Assembly: GCF_900637295.1 (NCBI RefSeq)
Contig: NZ_LR134363.1
Coordinates: 1,922,001 to 1,986,000 of the forward strand
Length of the DNA: 64,000 nt
Direction: 5' to 3'
From: Actinomyces slackii
Lineage (GTDB): Bacteria; Actinomycetota; Actinomycetes; Actinomycetales; Actinomycetaceae
This document shows, in pieces, positions 51,401 through 59,172 of this stretch. The notes below the pieces were generated by a model. The model searched no databases. It was given only the letters and a program-made list of their open reading frames with translations, and was not told the DNA's origin. Both the position numbers and the translations under genes were made by a program. Position 1 is the stretch's first letter, and the number at the start of each line of letters is the position of its first letter.

Positions 51401-52019
51401 CGACCCGGGCGTCGCCGGGCTCTTCGAGGCCGTGCGCCGCGACCTGCCCGATGAGGAGCTGTGCTTCCTGCGGGCGGCGTTGGCTGCGGACCAGCGGGCC
51501 TGGCAGGCCTCCTACGGCCAGTCCCGCGATGTCACGGGACTGGCCTGCGAGCGCAATGTGCTGCGCTACCGGCCCGGTCAGGTCATCATCCGGGCCCACG
51601 AGGGGACCGCTGCGGCAGATCTCGTCCGCGTCCTGGCCGCGGGAGTTCTCAGCCGCGCCAGCCTCCTGGTCTCGGTGCCCGAGCCCCTGAGCCCCTCGCT
51701 GCGCGGCGCCCTGAGCGCCGCTCAGGTCGACACGGTGGTGGAGATGCCCGTGGTGTGGCAGGCCAGGCTCGCCGATCTGGCGGCATCGGGCCAGCTGGGT
51801 GCGTGGGTGCGCATCCTGGGACCGCGCGAGCAGAGCCCGCAGGAGCGCTGGGCGCAGGCCTCCCAGGTCACTGGGGGCAGCCCGGATGTGGCGCTGTACA
51901 CCGGTGAGGTCACGGCCTGCCCTCACAGCGAGCTGCTTCCCTTCCTGCGCGAGCAGGCGGTGTCCATCACCACCCACCGCTTCGGCACGCCCTTCGACCT
52001 GGCCGCTGGGATCCTGTGA
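48462..52019 (+). CDS. putA: Bifunctional proline dehydrogenase / pyrroline-5-carboxylate dehydrogenase
   Basis: 1185-aa two-domain enzyme that oxidises proline to glutamate. The FAD-binding PRODH barrel spans about 75-480 (RLNVNLLGEAVLGEQEAARRL, DYVSVKVSAVTGPHNPWGFDE). The aldehyde dehydrogenase spans about 530-1000, with the catalytic Cys in HAGQKCSASS and LLGETSGKNAIIV. A ~150-residue C-terminal extension follows. It lacks the N-terminal ribbon-helix-helix of enteric PutA, so it should not be a repressor. ATG 48462 is preferred over ATG 48447 because of GGAAG upstream. A long hairpin follows. Confidence 0.95.
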   Translation: MTTTSPRPAPSTDPRPCPDELWELGQRAVARARRWANASASLPVPRTAALLSRILADPEGLEFTTRFVDDVVRPADLEVAGRALQRLASRRTDFLPPALAAAMGLGGTASRLAPSVVAAAARRTFREIVGDLVVDATDKRLGSALARLRKDGNRLNVNLLGEAVLGEQEAARRLTAVADLVCRQDVDYVSVKVSAVTGPHNPWGFDEVVAHGAQALSPLYRLARDHGTFINLDMEDYKDLDLTLAVFTSILSQEDLRDYEAGIVLQAYLPDSLDAMQRLQAWAAQRRAAGGAPIKVRVVKGANLAMEAVDAQIHGWPMTTWPTKQATDTNYKRILEWAMTPERTEAVRLGVAGQNLFDIALAYEMRDQRGLAHGSAVEFEMLSGMATGLAEVVRRDVGQLLLYVPVVSPTEFDVAIAYLVRRLEENSAPENFMSGVFDIASDEAVFNRERDRFLASLADVDPTAPLPAPRRGQNRLAEQAGQAYQLPQAGPEDARRPFVSTPDSDPALADNRQWARAIAAAVPSSQRGAQAVASGAARLSTTQAVDAAVELVREAAAGWAGLGAEKRAAIVHRAGDVLARRRGELIEVAASEAGKTIDQSDPEVSEAIDFCHHYAQMSLELESPEYLAGARFVPSRLTVVASPWNFPLAIPVGGVAAALATGSGVILKPAPPAKRCAAELVAAFHEAGIPSDVLMLAPIDDGETSRHLVTHPGADRVILTGSYDTARLFRSWKTDMHLLGETSGKNAIIVTPSADPDLAVRDTVASAFAHAGQKCSASSLLILVGSAGRSERIARQLVDATASLTVAGPERLDSQVGPVVVADEPKALRGLTTLGPGEHWVLRPRHLGGGLWRPGIRAGVVPGSEFHLTEYFAPVLGVMRVDTLQEAIEAVNAVDYGLTSGLQTLDAEELDQWLEEVQAGNLYVNRGITGAIVRRQPFGGWKRSAIGSTTKAGGPSYLLGLGDLVAGDRGALADLEIGPVDPGVAGLFEAVRRDLPDEELCFLRAALAADQRAWQASYGQSRDVTGLACERNVLRYRPGQVIIRAHEGTAAADLVRVLAAGVLSRASLLVSVPEPLSPSLRGALSAAQVDTVVEMPVVWQARLADLAASGQLGAWVRILGPREQSPQERWAQASQVTGGSPDVALYTGEVTACPHSELLPFLREQAVSITTHRFGTPFDLAAGIL

Positions 52020-52023
52020 CCGG

Positions 52024-52071
52024 ATCAGCGCCGGCGGGCAGGCCCGGGTCTGCCCGCCGACCTGCGCTGAT
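52024..52071 (+). terminator. putA terminator
   Basis: Stems ATCAGCGC/GCGCTGAT (52024-52031, 52064-52071) and GGCGGGCAG/CTGCCCGCC (52033-52041, 52050-52058) form a long hairpin, followed by AAAA. It directly follows the putA stop. Confidence 0.8.
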
Positions 52072-52095
52072 AAAAGGGATCGGGCGCGGTGCCTG

Positions 52096-52101
52096 TAGGG
52101 T
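52096..52101 (+). promoter_or_regulatory. -10 box of leaderless acyltransferase transcript
   Basis: TAGGGT ends six bases before the ATG of the small upstream ORF at 52108. Confidence 0.5.
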
Positions 52102-52107
52102 GTGGCC

Positions 52108-52158
52108 ATGCCTATCTCCCCAGGAGAATCCCTCACCGCACCGGCTCGCAGGGCATGA
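52108..52158 (+). CDS. Upstream leader ORF overlapping acyltransferase start
   Basis: 16-codon ORF MPISPGESLTAPARRA with a stop (TGA) that overlaps the acyltransferase ATGs by the sequence ATGATG. It begins six bases after a -10 box and would be read on a leaderless mRNA. There is no run of one amino acid, so it may act by translational coupling rather than attenuation. Small and unproven. Confidence 0.45.
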   Translation: MPISPGESLTAPARRA

Positions 52159-53240
52159 TGCGGCTCGACTCGCTGACAGGCCTGCGCTGGTGGGCGGCCT
52201 TCGCCGTCTTCCTGTACCACATGAAGAACCTCGCCCCGGTGCCGCTCCTGGGCGAGGTCGCCCGCTTCGGCAACCACGGCGTCGCCTTCTTCTTCGTCCT
52301 GTCGGGCTTCGTGCTGACCTGGTCGGCGGGCACCGGCGGGACCACGGTCCGCAACTTCTACTGGCGCCGCTTCGCCCGCATCTACCCCGCCCACGTCGTC
52401 GCCCTCATCCTGGCGATCCCCGTGTTCTACTCCCTGGCGCCCGACCCCGGCCAGCCCTGGGTCAAGACGCTGTCCATCGCTCCACTGCTGCTGTCCCTGG
52501 TGCTGCTGCAGAGCTGGTCCAGCGACCCGGTCATCCTCTTCTCCGGGAATCCAGCGGCCTGGACCCTCGGCGTGGAGGCCTTCTTCTACCTCCTCCACCC
52601 CTGGGGGAACCTGGTCCTGCGCAGGACGGGCAGGCGCGGGGCGCTCGTCGTGCTCGCGGCAGTCATCGCCGTCATCATGGCTCACCGCCTGGCCGCCCTC
52701 CACGATGAGGCGGGGGCACTGGCCCAGCTCCCGACGCCGGTGGCCCGGCTCGGCGAGTTCGCCCTGGGGATGGTGGTCGCGCGCCTGGTCCAGCTGGGCG
52801 CGGGCCGCTGGGTGCGCCCGTGGCTGGGCTACGGCGCGCTCCTGGCCTTCATCGCGTGGTGCGTCCTGTCCCGCCGCCACGGCTGGGCCGACGCCTGGTC
52901 CCTGGCCGCCCAACGATTCGAGCTCCAGGTGCTCGCCGTCCTGTTCGCCCTGCTCATCCTGGGCATCGCCAACCGCGACCTGGCTCAGGGCCGCTCCTGG
53001 CTCCGCCACCGCCTGATGGTCAGGCTGGGGGCCTGGTCCTTCGCCTTCTACCTGGTGCACGCCACCGTCATGTACACGGTGCGCGACGTCGTCGGCTTCC
53101 AGTCCGAGAGCGTGGGGAACCTCCTGTGGTACCCGCCGGTCCTGGCGATCGCCCTGGCCCTGGCGTGGGCCCTGTACAGGTTCATCGAGCACCCGGTTGA
53201 GCGGCGCATGCGCCACTGGGGCAACGCCCATCTGGCCTGA
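52155..53240 (+). CDS. Acyltransferase 3 family membrane protein
   Basis: 361-aa integral membrane protein with about ten helices. It opens RLDSLTGLRWWAAFAVFLYHMKN, where the conserved His of the family (YHxKN) is seen, then VAFFFVLSGFVLTW. Members move acyl groups onto surface sugars, lipids or peptidoglycan. The acceptor is unknown. It starts at tandem ATGs 52155/52158 overlapping the upstream ORF stop. Confidence 0.88.
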   Translation: MMRLDSLTGLRWWAAFAVFLYHMKNLAPVPLLGEVARFGNHGVAFFFVLSGFVLTWSAGTGGTTVRNFYWRRFARIYPAHVVALILAIPVFYSLAPDPGQPWVKTLSIAPLLLSLVLLQSWSSDPVILFSGNPAAWTLGVEAFFYLLHPWGNLVLRRTGRRGALVVLAAVIAVIMAHRLAALHDEAGALAQLPTPVARLGEFALGMVVARLVQLGAGRWVRPWLGYGALLAFIAWCVLSRRHGWADAWSLAAQRFELQVLAVLFALLILGIANRDLAQGRSWLRHRLMVRLGAWSFAFYLVHATVMYTVRDVVGFQSESVGNLLWYPPVLAIALALAWALYRFIEHPVERRMRHWGNAHLA

Positions 53241-53254
53241 GCGGCCTCGTCTCG

Positions 53255-53278
53255 CCCCCGCCTCATATCAGGCGGGGG
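53255..53278. terminator. Bidirectional terminator between acyltransferase and XRE gene
   Basis: CCCCCGCCT (53255-53263), loop CATATC, AGGCGGGGG (53270-53278); perfect nine-base stem. It lies between two convergent genes and overlaps the XRE stop. Confidence 0.75.
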
Positions 53279-53487
53279 AATTCCTCCAGGGAGAACACGG
53301 ACTCCACGGGCACGTCGAAGTACCGGGCGATGCGCAGCGCCAGGTGCAGCGAGGGCGCGTACTCGCCGCGCTCCAGGTAGCCGACCGTCTGGTAGTGCAC
53401 GCCCAGTGCCTCGGCCAGCTCCCGGCGGGAGACCTTCCGGTCGGTGCGCAGCAGGGCGATCCGGTTGTGGACGGACTCCTCGCTCAT
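53263..53487 (-). CDS. XRE-type helix-turn-helix regulator
   Basis: 74-aa single-domain regulator: NRIALLRTDRKVSRRELAEALGVHYQTVGYLERGEYAPSLHLALRIARYFDVPVESVFSLEEF, similar to Cro/CI-like regulators found beside ABC transporters. ATG 53487 overlaps the permease stop. Third gene of an ATPase-permease-XRE operon, so probably controls that transporter. Confidence 0.88.
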   Translation of the reverse strand: MSEESVHNRIALLRTDRKVSRRELAEALGVHYQTVGYLERGEYAPSLHLALRIARYFDVPVESVFSLEEFPRLI

Positions 53488-54323
53488 CACAGGCCTGACT
53501 GGGTGCGGAGCTGGGACTGCATACGGGCCAGGTTACCGATGCTCTCCTTGCGGAAGGAGTAGCGCACGATGAAGGGCGTGCAGGCGAAGCCCACCACGGC
53601 CCAGGCCAGGAGCACTCCCAGGGCGAGCATCGGGTGGAAGGCCCCGCCGATCTCCCAGGACGGGTCTCCGACCAGCGCCCACCGGCTCAGGTGACCGGCC
53701 CAGTAGGTGGGCAGCACCTGCTGGATGACCTGCAGCCAGGTGGGAAGCTGCGACAGGGGGAAGACGAATCCACCGGTGAGCACGACGGCGGTGATCGCCA
53801 GCAGGGCGAGCACCATGGAGTACACGCCCCGGACGAGGGAGGCGATCACGAAGCCCAACGGCGCGGAGGCGGCCGAGCCGAGCAGGATGAGGGGCAGGCA
53901 GATCAGAGCCTGCATCGGGGTGACCGGCAGCGAGCGCACGGCCAGGAGGATCCCGAGCAGGACCGTGCCCTGGATGATCAGCATCTGGGTCAGCGCCGTG
54001 ATCAGCTTGCCCAGTGCCCACACCAGCGGGCCGTGGGGGAGGACCCGCACCCGCACCAGCGCGCCGCCGATCCGGTCGGTGTAGGCCTCGCTGACGATCT
54101 GCAGGGAGATGAAGCCGCTGGTGGCGCCCACAGCGCTGGCGGCCAGCATGGCGCCGAACGGCAGTGAGGTGCCCTCAATGGGCTTCTGGTCCAGCACGCC
54201 GATCACCACGAAGACTCCCGCTGAGGCGAGGATGGAGAAGGCTCCACTGCCCAGGATGATGGGGCGCAGGTCGCCGATGACCTGACGGACGACGGCGCGG
54301 GCGATGGCCGGTGCTGTGCTCAT
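53487..54323 (-). CDS. ABC-2 type transporter permease
   Basis: 278-aa membrane protein with six hydrophobic segments. Typical ABC-2 features are the GALVRVRVLPHGPLVWALGKLI and LTGGFVFPLSQLPTWLQVIQQVLPTYW motifs. It overlaps the ATPase stop and the XRE start, so the three genes are translationally coupled. It would form the pore of a probable exporter. Confidence 0.88.
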   Translation of the reverse strand: MSTAPAIARAVVRQVIGDLRPIILGSGAFSILASAGVFVVIGVLDQKPIEGTSLPFGAMLAASAVGATSGFISLQIVSEAYTDRIGGALVRVRVLPHGPLVWALGKLITALTQMLIIQGTVLLGILLAVRSLPVTPMQALICLPLILLGSAASAPLGFVIASLVRGVYSMVLALLAITAVVLTGGFVFPLSQLPTWLQVIQQVLPTYWAGHLSRWALVGDPSWEIGGAFHPMLALGVLLAWAVVGFACTPFIVRYSFRKESIGNLARMQSQLRTQSGL

Positions 54324-55174
54324 GACTCCTCCTTGCGTACGAGGGCCAGGTAGGTCTCCTCGAGGGTGGGGCGGGTGATGGTGAGGTCGCTGATGGTCTC
54401 CAGGTCGAGGGCGGACACGAAGCGCTCCGGGTCGGAGGTGGAGTGGACGTGGCGCTCGCCGTCCTGACTCCAGGTGACCTCGGCGTCGTGGGCCAGGCCC
54501 TCGCGCAGCTCGGTGACGGTGCCGTCGGCCAGGATCCGGCCCTGGCTCATGATGAGGACCCGTGAGGCGATCCGCTCGGCCTCCGCCAGGTCGTGGGTGG
54601 TCATCAGGACGGCGCCCGCGTCGTCGACCCGGTCGAGGATGACCTCGTGGAGGCGGGACTTGGACACGGGGTCCAGGCCGGTGGTGGGCTCATCGAGGAT
54701 GAGGACCTCGGGGCGGGCGATGAGGGCGGCGGCCATATCGATGGAGCGCCGCTGCCCGCCGGACAGTCGCGACAGGCGGGTGGTGGCCTTGTCGGCGAGT
54801 CCGACGGCCTCCAGGGCCTCGGGCACGCTCAGCAGCTCCGATGCCCTGACGGTGGTGGCGTGCATGGCTCGCACCCACTCCAGCTGGTCGGCCACCCGCC
54901 ACTTGGCGTGGTCCGACCAGTTCTGCTGGACCAGGCCCACGCGCGACCAGAAGCGGGCGCCGGCGCGGCGAGGATCGGTTCCCAGGACCTCAACGGTGCC
55001 GGCCCCCGGGGTGAGAGAGCCCAGGAGGTTCTCCACCAGCGTCGTCTTGCCGACCCCGTTGGGCCCCAGCAGGCAGACGACCTCCCCTGCCCGGATGCTC
55101 AGATCAACGCCCCGCAGGACCGGGGTGGCGCCGTAGGAGAACTCCAGGTTCTCCGTGGAGATGACGCACGGCAT
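54320..55174 (-). CDS. ABC transporter ATP-binding protein
   Basis: 284-aa ATPase with Walker A GPNGVGKTT (about 37-45), signature LSGGQRRS (about 135), Walker B VLILDEPTTGLDP, H-loop TTHDLAEA. A 65-residue C-terminal domain follows the ATPase core. ATG 55174 has AAGGAGG six bases upstream; an upstream Met was rejected. First gene of the ATPase-permease-XRE operon. Confidence 0.92.
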   Translation of the reverse strand: MPCVISTENLEFSYGATPVLRGVDLSIRAGEVVCLLGPNGVGKTTLVENLLGSLTPGAGTVEVLGTDPRRAGARFWSRVGLVQQNWSDHAKWRVADQLEWVRAMHATTVRASELLSVPEALEAVGLADKATTRLSRLSGGQRRSIDMAAALIARPEVLILDEPTTGLDPVSKSRLHEVILDRVDDAGAVLMTTHDLAEAERIASRVLIMSQGRILADGTVTELREGLAHDAEVTWSQDGERHVHSTSDPERFVSALDLETISDLTITRPTLEETYLALVRKEES

Positions 55175-55220
55175 CGTGCCTCCTTGAGTGTCAGTAGGTG
55201 CACATCTAAATGTAGTAGAC

Positions 55221-55246
55221 ATACTATCTCATGTCGAACTAGTTCG
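55221..55246 (-). promoter_or_regulatory. Promoter-operator of ABC/XRE operon
   Basis: On the minus strand TAGTAT (55221-55226) is a good -10. CGAACTAGTTCG (55235-55246) is a perfect 12-bp palindrome lying in the spacer upstream of it. The small XRE regulator is the obvious candidate to bind it. Confidence 0.55.
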
Positions 55247-55312
55247 CTGACTGAATGGCTGCCATGCACCGGTCTCAGTGCGTTGCGACCTGCGCACCGC
55301 CCTGAATTGCGA

Positions 55313-55318
55313 TAGCGT
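55313..55318 (+). promoter_or_regulatory. -10 box of leuL-leuA
   Basis: TAGCGT ends seven bases before the GTG of the leuL leader peptide at 55326. No Shine-Dalgarno between. Confidence 0.55.
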
Positions 55319-55325
55319 CGCCCCC

Positions 55326-55403
55326 GTGCGAGCGATAGGAGCCACCCCTTGCTCGGCGGCGCGTCCGCAGAGCCTGCTGCTTAGTCGCCGCGGCGGGGCC
55401 TGA
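55326..55403 (+). CDS. leuL: leuA leader peptide with three Leu codons
   Basis: 25-codon ORF starting GTG, containing RPQSLLLSRR, with codons CTG CTG CTT at 55374-55382. It stops 90 bp before leuA. The stop region lies inside a large inverted repeat. Stalling at the Leu run under leucine shortage should alter folding and raise leuA expression. Leucine leader peptides are known upstream of leuA in Streptomyces and Corynebacterium. Confidence 0.85.
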   Translation: MRAIGATPCSAARPQSLLLSRRGGA

Positions 55404-55434
55404 CAGGCCGGCACCCCGACCGCGGCTCTTCGTG
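55388..55434 (+). promoter_or_regulatory. leuA attenuator hairpin
   Basis: CCGCGG and GGGG in 55388-55398 pair with CCCC and CCGCGG in 55423-55434, around an inner GGCC/GGCC hairpin. It begins just after the Leu codons, so a stalled ribosome would prevent it. Confidence 0.6.
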
Positions 55435-55492
55435 CTGCCAGCCGCCGGGCGCCCAGGATCGCCCGACCGCCACCACTGACTCAGGAACCACT

Positions 55493-57286
55493 ATGCGCAC
55501 CGCACCCCCCGCACCTCAGCAGCCCTCCGGCATGCCCTACGCCAAGTACCTCCCCTTCGTCGAGACCCTCGCCACGGACCTGCCGGACCGCACCTGGCCC
55601 ACTCGTCGCATCACCCAGGCCCCCCGCTGGCTGTCCACCGACCTGCGCGACGGCAACCAGTCCCTCATCGAGCCCATGGGGCCGGCCGCCAAGCGCGCCA
55701 TCTTCGACCTGCTCGTGGGCATGGGCTTCAAGGAGATCGAGATCGGCTTCCCGGCCGCCTCCCAGACCGACTACGACTTCGTGCGCTCCCTGGTCGATGA
55801 CGACGCCATCCCGGCCGACGTCACCATCTCCGTGCTCACCCAGTCCCGCGGCGACCTCATCGACCGCACCCTGGATGCCTGCGTGGGCATCCCGCGGGCC
55901 ACCATCCACCTCTACAACGCCGTGGCCCCCCTCTTCCGCGACGTCGTCTTCCGCATGGACCGCGGCCAGGTCCGCGACCTGGCCGTCGAGGGCACCCGCC
56001 AGGTCATGGCCCGAGCCGAGAAGGTCCTGGGGGAGGAGACGATCGTCGGCTTCGAGTACTCCCCGGAGATCTTCGTGGACACCGAGCGCGAGTACGCCCT
56101 GGAGGTGTGCAGCGCCGTCATGGACGTGTGGGAGCCCGGCCAGGGCCGCGAGATCATCCTCAACCTGCCCGCCACGGTCGAGCGCGCCACCCCCAATGTC
56201 TACGCCGACCAGATCGAGTGGATGAGCCGCAACCTGCCCCACCGCGAGCATGTGTGCCTGTCCCTGCACAACCACAACGACCGCGGCTCGGGCGTGGCCG
56301 CCACCGAGCTGGGCCTGCTGGCCGGCGGCCAGCGGGTCGAGGGCTGCCTGTTCGGCCATGGCGAGCGCACCGGCAACGTGGACCTGGTGACCCTGGCCCT
56401 CAACCTGTTCAGCCAGGGAGTCGACCCCATGCTGGACATCTCCGACATCGACCACATCCGCCGCACCGTGGAGCAGGCCACCGGCATGGATGTGCCCCCG
56501 CGCACCCCCTACTCCGGCGACCTGGTCTACACCTCCTTCTCCGGCTCCCACCAGGACGCCATCAAGAAGGGATTCGCCGCCCGCGCCGCCAAGGTCCAGG
56601 CCCAGCGCGATCAGGGCCTGGATGAGGCGGCGGCCGAGACCGCCGTGCCCTGGCAGATGCCCTACCTGCCCATCGACCCCCACGATGTGGGGCGCTCCTA
56701 CGAGGCCGTGGTGCGCGTCAACTCCCAGTCCGGGAAGGGGGGCGTGGCCTACCTGCTGGGCGCCACCCGCAAGCTCGACCTGCCGCGCCGCCTGCAGATC
56801 GAGTTCTCCCGGATCGTCCAGCGCCACACCGACACCTACGGCGGGGAGGTGGATGCCATGACCCTGTGGCGCATCTTCGCCGATGAGTACCTCCCCGCCC
56901 ACGGCGCCCACGACTCCGAGGGCCTGGACGGGCTGGAGCCGTGGGGCCGCTACGAGTTGGCGGGGGCGACCCTGACCTCGGCGGGCTCGGGCCAGGACTC
57001 CGAGCTGACGGTCACCATCAGGGACTCCGGCCAGGAGACGACCCTGACCGCGCAGGGCAGCGGCCCCGTGGACGCCTTCGTCACCGCCCTGGAGACCACC
57101 GGCATCCAGGTGCGCATCCTGGACTACGCCGAGCACGCCCTGAGCCAGGGGCGCGACGCGCAGGCCGCCTCCTATGTGGAGTGCGAGGTCGGTGGGCAAG
57201 TCCTGTGGGGCGTGGGCATCGACGCCTCCATCACCACCGCCTCCTTCAAGGCCATCATCTCGGCCGTCAACCGCGCCCTGCGCTGA
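55493..57286 (+). CDS. leuA: 2-isopropylmalate synthase
   Basis: 597-aa first enzyme of leucine synthesis, condensing acetyl-CoA with 2-ketoisovalerate. The catalytic barrel has WLSTDLRDGNQSLIEPM, the metal-binding HNHNDRG (about 260) and GCLFGHGERTGN. The C-terminal regulatory domain (about 440-590) includes YVECEVGGQVLWGVGIDASI, where leucine normally binds. Length is typical of actinobacterial LeuA. AGGA before ATG 55493. Hairpin follows. Confidence 0.96.
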   Translation: MRTAPPAPQQPSGMPYAKYLPFVETLATDLPDRTWPTRRITQAPRWLSTDLRDGNQSLIEPMGPAAKRAIFDLLVGMGFKEIEIGFPAASQTDYDFVRSLVDDDAIPADVTISVLTQSRGDLIDRTLDACVGIPRATIHLYNAVAPLFRDVVFRMDRGQVRDLAVEGTRQVMARAEKVLGEETIVGFEYSPEIFVDTEREYALEVCSAVMDVWEPGQGREIILNLPATVERATPNVYADQIEWMSRNLPHREHVCLSLHNHNDRGSGVAATELGLLAGGQRVEGCLFGHGERTGNVDLVTLALNLFSQGVDPMLDISDIDHIRRTVEQATGMDVPPRTPYSGDLVYTSFSGSHQDAIKKGFAARAAKVQAQRDQGLDEAAAETAVPWQMPYLPIDPHDVGRSYEAVVRVNSQSGKGGVAYLLGATRKLDLPRRLQIEFSRIVQRHTDTYGGEVDAMTLWRIFADEYLPAHGAHDSEGLDGLEPWGRYELAGATLTSAGSGQDSELTVTIRDSGQETTLTAQGSGPVDAFVTALETTGIQVRILDYAEHALSQGRDAQAASYVECEVGGQVLWGVGIDASITTASFKAIISAVNRALR

Positions 57287-57294
57287 GGGCGGAC

Positions 57295-57328
57295 CGGCCC
57301 GACGGCGATGCGCCTCGCCGTCGGGCCG
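57295..57328 (+). terminator. leuA terminator
   Basis: A perfect 13-bp stem (57295-57307 with 57316-57328) and eight-base loop, nine bases after the leuA stop and before recO. Confidence 0.8.
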
Positions 57329-57346
57329 ACGTGGCAGACTGTGGGG

Positions 57347-58096
57347 GTGACGAGCAGGCTCTACCGGGACGAGGCCGTGGTCCTGCGCACCTACAGGCTG
57401 GGGGAGGCCGACCGCATCATCGTCATGCTCTCGCGCCACCACGGCCAGGTCAGGGCCGTCGCCAAGGGGGTGCGGCGCACCTCCTCGCGCTTCGGGGCGC
57501 GCCTGGAGCCCTTCTCCATGATCGACGTCCAGCTCCACGCCGGACGCGGGCTGGACACCGTCACCCAGGTGGAGACCATCGACCCCTTCGGGCGGGCCAT
57601 CGCCTCCGACTACGCCATGTTCACCTGCGCCTCGACCATGGTGGAGACCGCCGAGCGACTCAGCGCCGACAACGGCGACCTGGGCACCGACTCCAGCCCC
57701 CAGCAGTACCTGCTGCTGGCCGGCGCCCTGGCCGCCATGTCCCACCGGCGCCACGCCCCCGGACTCATCCTGGACTCCTACCTGCTGCGCTCCCTGGCCC
57801 TGGCGGGCTGGGCCCCCTCCTGCTACGACTGCGCCATCTGCGGCTCGCCCGGCCCCCACGCGGCCTTCCACATCCAGGCCGGCGGCGCGGTGTGCGAGAA
57901 CTGCCGCTCGGCCGGGGCCGTGGCGGTGGAGGCGGGGGCCATGGTCCTGCTGGGGGCGCTGCTCTCCGGCGACTGGGCGGTGGCCGACGCCTCCGGTCAG
58001 CGGGAGCGCTCACAGGCCTCCGGGCTAGTCTCGGCCTACGCGACCTGGCACCTGGAGCGCCGACTGCGCTCCCTGGCACTTGTGGAAAGGGCATGA
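57347..58096 (+). CDS. recO: DNA repair protein RecO
   Basis: 249-aa recombination mediator. N-terminal OB fold starts [25 protein letters not shown]. The C-terminal zinc module is [28 protein letters not shown] (four Cys). It loads RecA with RecR. GTG start; CAGACT (57335-57340) six bases upstream may be a -10 for a leaderless mRNA. uppS follows after three bases. Confidence 0.95.
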   Translation: MTSRLYRDEAVVLRTYRLGEADRIIVMLSRHHGQVRAVAKGVRRTSSRFGARLEPFSMIDVQLHAGRGLDTVTQVETIDPFGRAIASDYAMFTCASTMVETAERLSADNGDLGTDSSPQQYLLLAGALAAMSHRRHAPGLILDSYLLRSLALAGWAPSCYDCAICGSPGPHAAFHIQAGGAVCENCRSAGAVAVEAGAMVLLGALLSGDWAVADASGQRERSQASGLVSAYATWHLERRLRSLALVERA

Positions 58097-58099
58097 GCC

Positions 58100-58981
58100 G
58101 TGGCAGACAACACTGATCAGCCGCTGAACGCGGGCAGCGATGACCAGCCCGTCGACGATGAGCGCTCCGAGGAGGCGGCCCTGGCCCATCCGCTGCCCGA
58201 TCTGACCTACAGCGGCCCCACCCCCCTTCACCGCCCGGGCCTCATCCCCCCGGCCCTGGACCCCAAGGCCCTGCCCGCGCATGTGGCCATGGTCATGGAC
58301 GGCAACGGCCGGTGGGCCAACGCCCGCAACCTGCCGCGCACCGAGGGGCACCGCGCCGGCGAGGCCAATCTCATGGACGTGGTGGCCGGGGCCGTGGAGC
58401 TGGGGATCCAGGAGGTCAGCGCCTACGCCTTCTCCACGGAGAACTGGAAGCGCTCCCCGGCCGAGGTCCGCTTCATCATGGGCTTCGCCCGCACGGTTCT
58501 GCGGGCCCAGCGCGACCAGCTCAACTCCTGGGGCGTGCGCGTGCGCTGGGTGGGACGCTCCCCGCGCCTGTGGCGCTCCGTGCTCGGCGAGCTGCGCGAG
58601 GCCGAGCGCCTCACCGCCTCCAACACGCGCCTGACCCTCAACATGTGCATCAACTACGGGGGGCGCGCCGAGATCGCCGACGCCGCCAGGGCGATCGCCG
58701 AGGACGTGTCCGCCGGCCGGCTCAAGGCCTCGGCCATCAACGAGACGATCTTCCAGCACTACCTGTACTCGCCGACCATGCGGGACGTGGACCTGTTCAT
58801 CCGCACCGGCGGGGAGCAGCGCACCTCGAACTTCCTCATGTGGTCCTCGGCCTACGCCGAACTGTACTTCTCCGACCTGGCCTGGCCGGACTTCAACAGG
58901 GCCGAGTTCTGGCGGGCCTGCGAGGCCTACGTCAACCGCGAGCGCCGCTTCGGCGGAGCCATCGACCGCGTGGCGCCCTGA
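58100..58981 (+). CDS. uppS: Isoprenyl transferase (undecaprenyl/decaprenyl diphosphate synthase)
   Basis: 293-aa cis-prenyltransferase that makes the polyprenyl carrier for cell-wall synthesis. The catalytic Asp is in VAMVMDGNGRWA (about 58-70), followed by LPRTEGHRAGEANL, AYAFSTENWKR, and RTGGEQRTSNFLMWSSAYAELYF. About 55 extra N-terminal residues are acidic. GTG start with AAAGG nine bases upstream. Confidence 0.95.
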   Translation: MADNTDQPLNAGSDDQPVDDERSEEAALAHPLPDLTYSGPTPLHRPGLIPPALDPKALPAHVAMVMDGNGRWANARNLPRTEGHRAGEANLMDVVAGAVELGIQEVSAYAFSTENWKRSPAEVRFIMGFARTVLRAQRDQLNSWGVRVRWVGRSPRLWRSVLGELREAERLTASNTRLTLNMCINYGGRAEIADAARAIAEDVSAGRLKASAINETIFQHYLYSPTMRDVDLFIRTGGEQRTSNFLMWSSAYAELYFSDLAWPDFNRAEFWRACEAYVNRERRFGGAIDRVAP

Positions 58982-59172
58982 GAGGCGGGAGCGCCGGTCT
59001 GCGTGGCAGACGAGTGTTTGCGTCGATGACGAGGGTTCGCGTCATCGCACTGAGGTTGGCACAGGGGTGAATGACGCAGACCATCGTCTGGTACGCAAAG
59101 TCACGTCCGGTACGCGAAGGCGCGCCTGCGAGGCGCGGGGATGAGACCCGTCTCGAGCAAGTACTACGTGTA
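58982..59172. other. Convergent intergenic region, uppS and zur
   Basis: No gene. It holds hairpins at 59024-59047 (CGATGACG/CGTCATCG) and 59121-59137 (CGCGCC/GGCGCG), either of which could be terminators, a pair of GGTACGC direct repeats 19 bp apart (59090 and 59109), and a 9-bp tandem repeat (GTACTACGT/GTACTACGC, 59161-59178) that runs into the zur stop. Confidence 0.4.
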
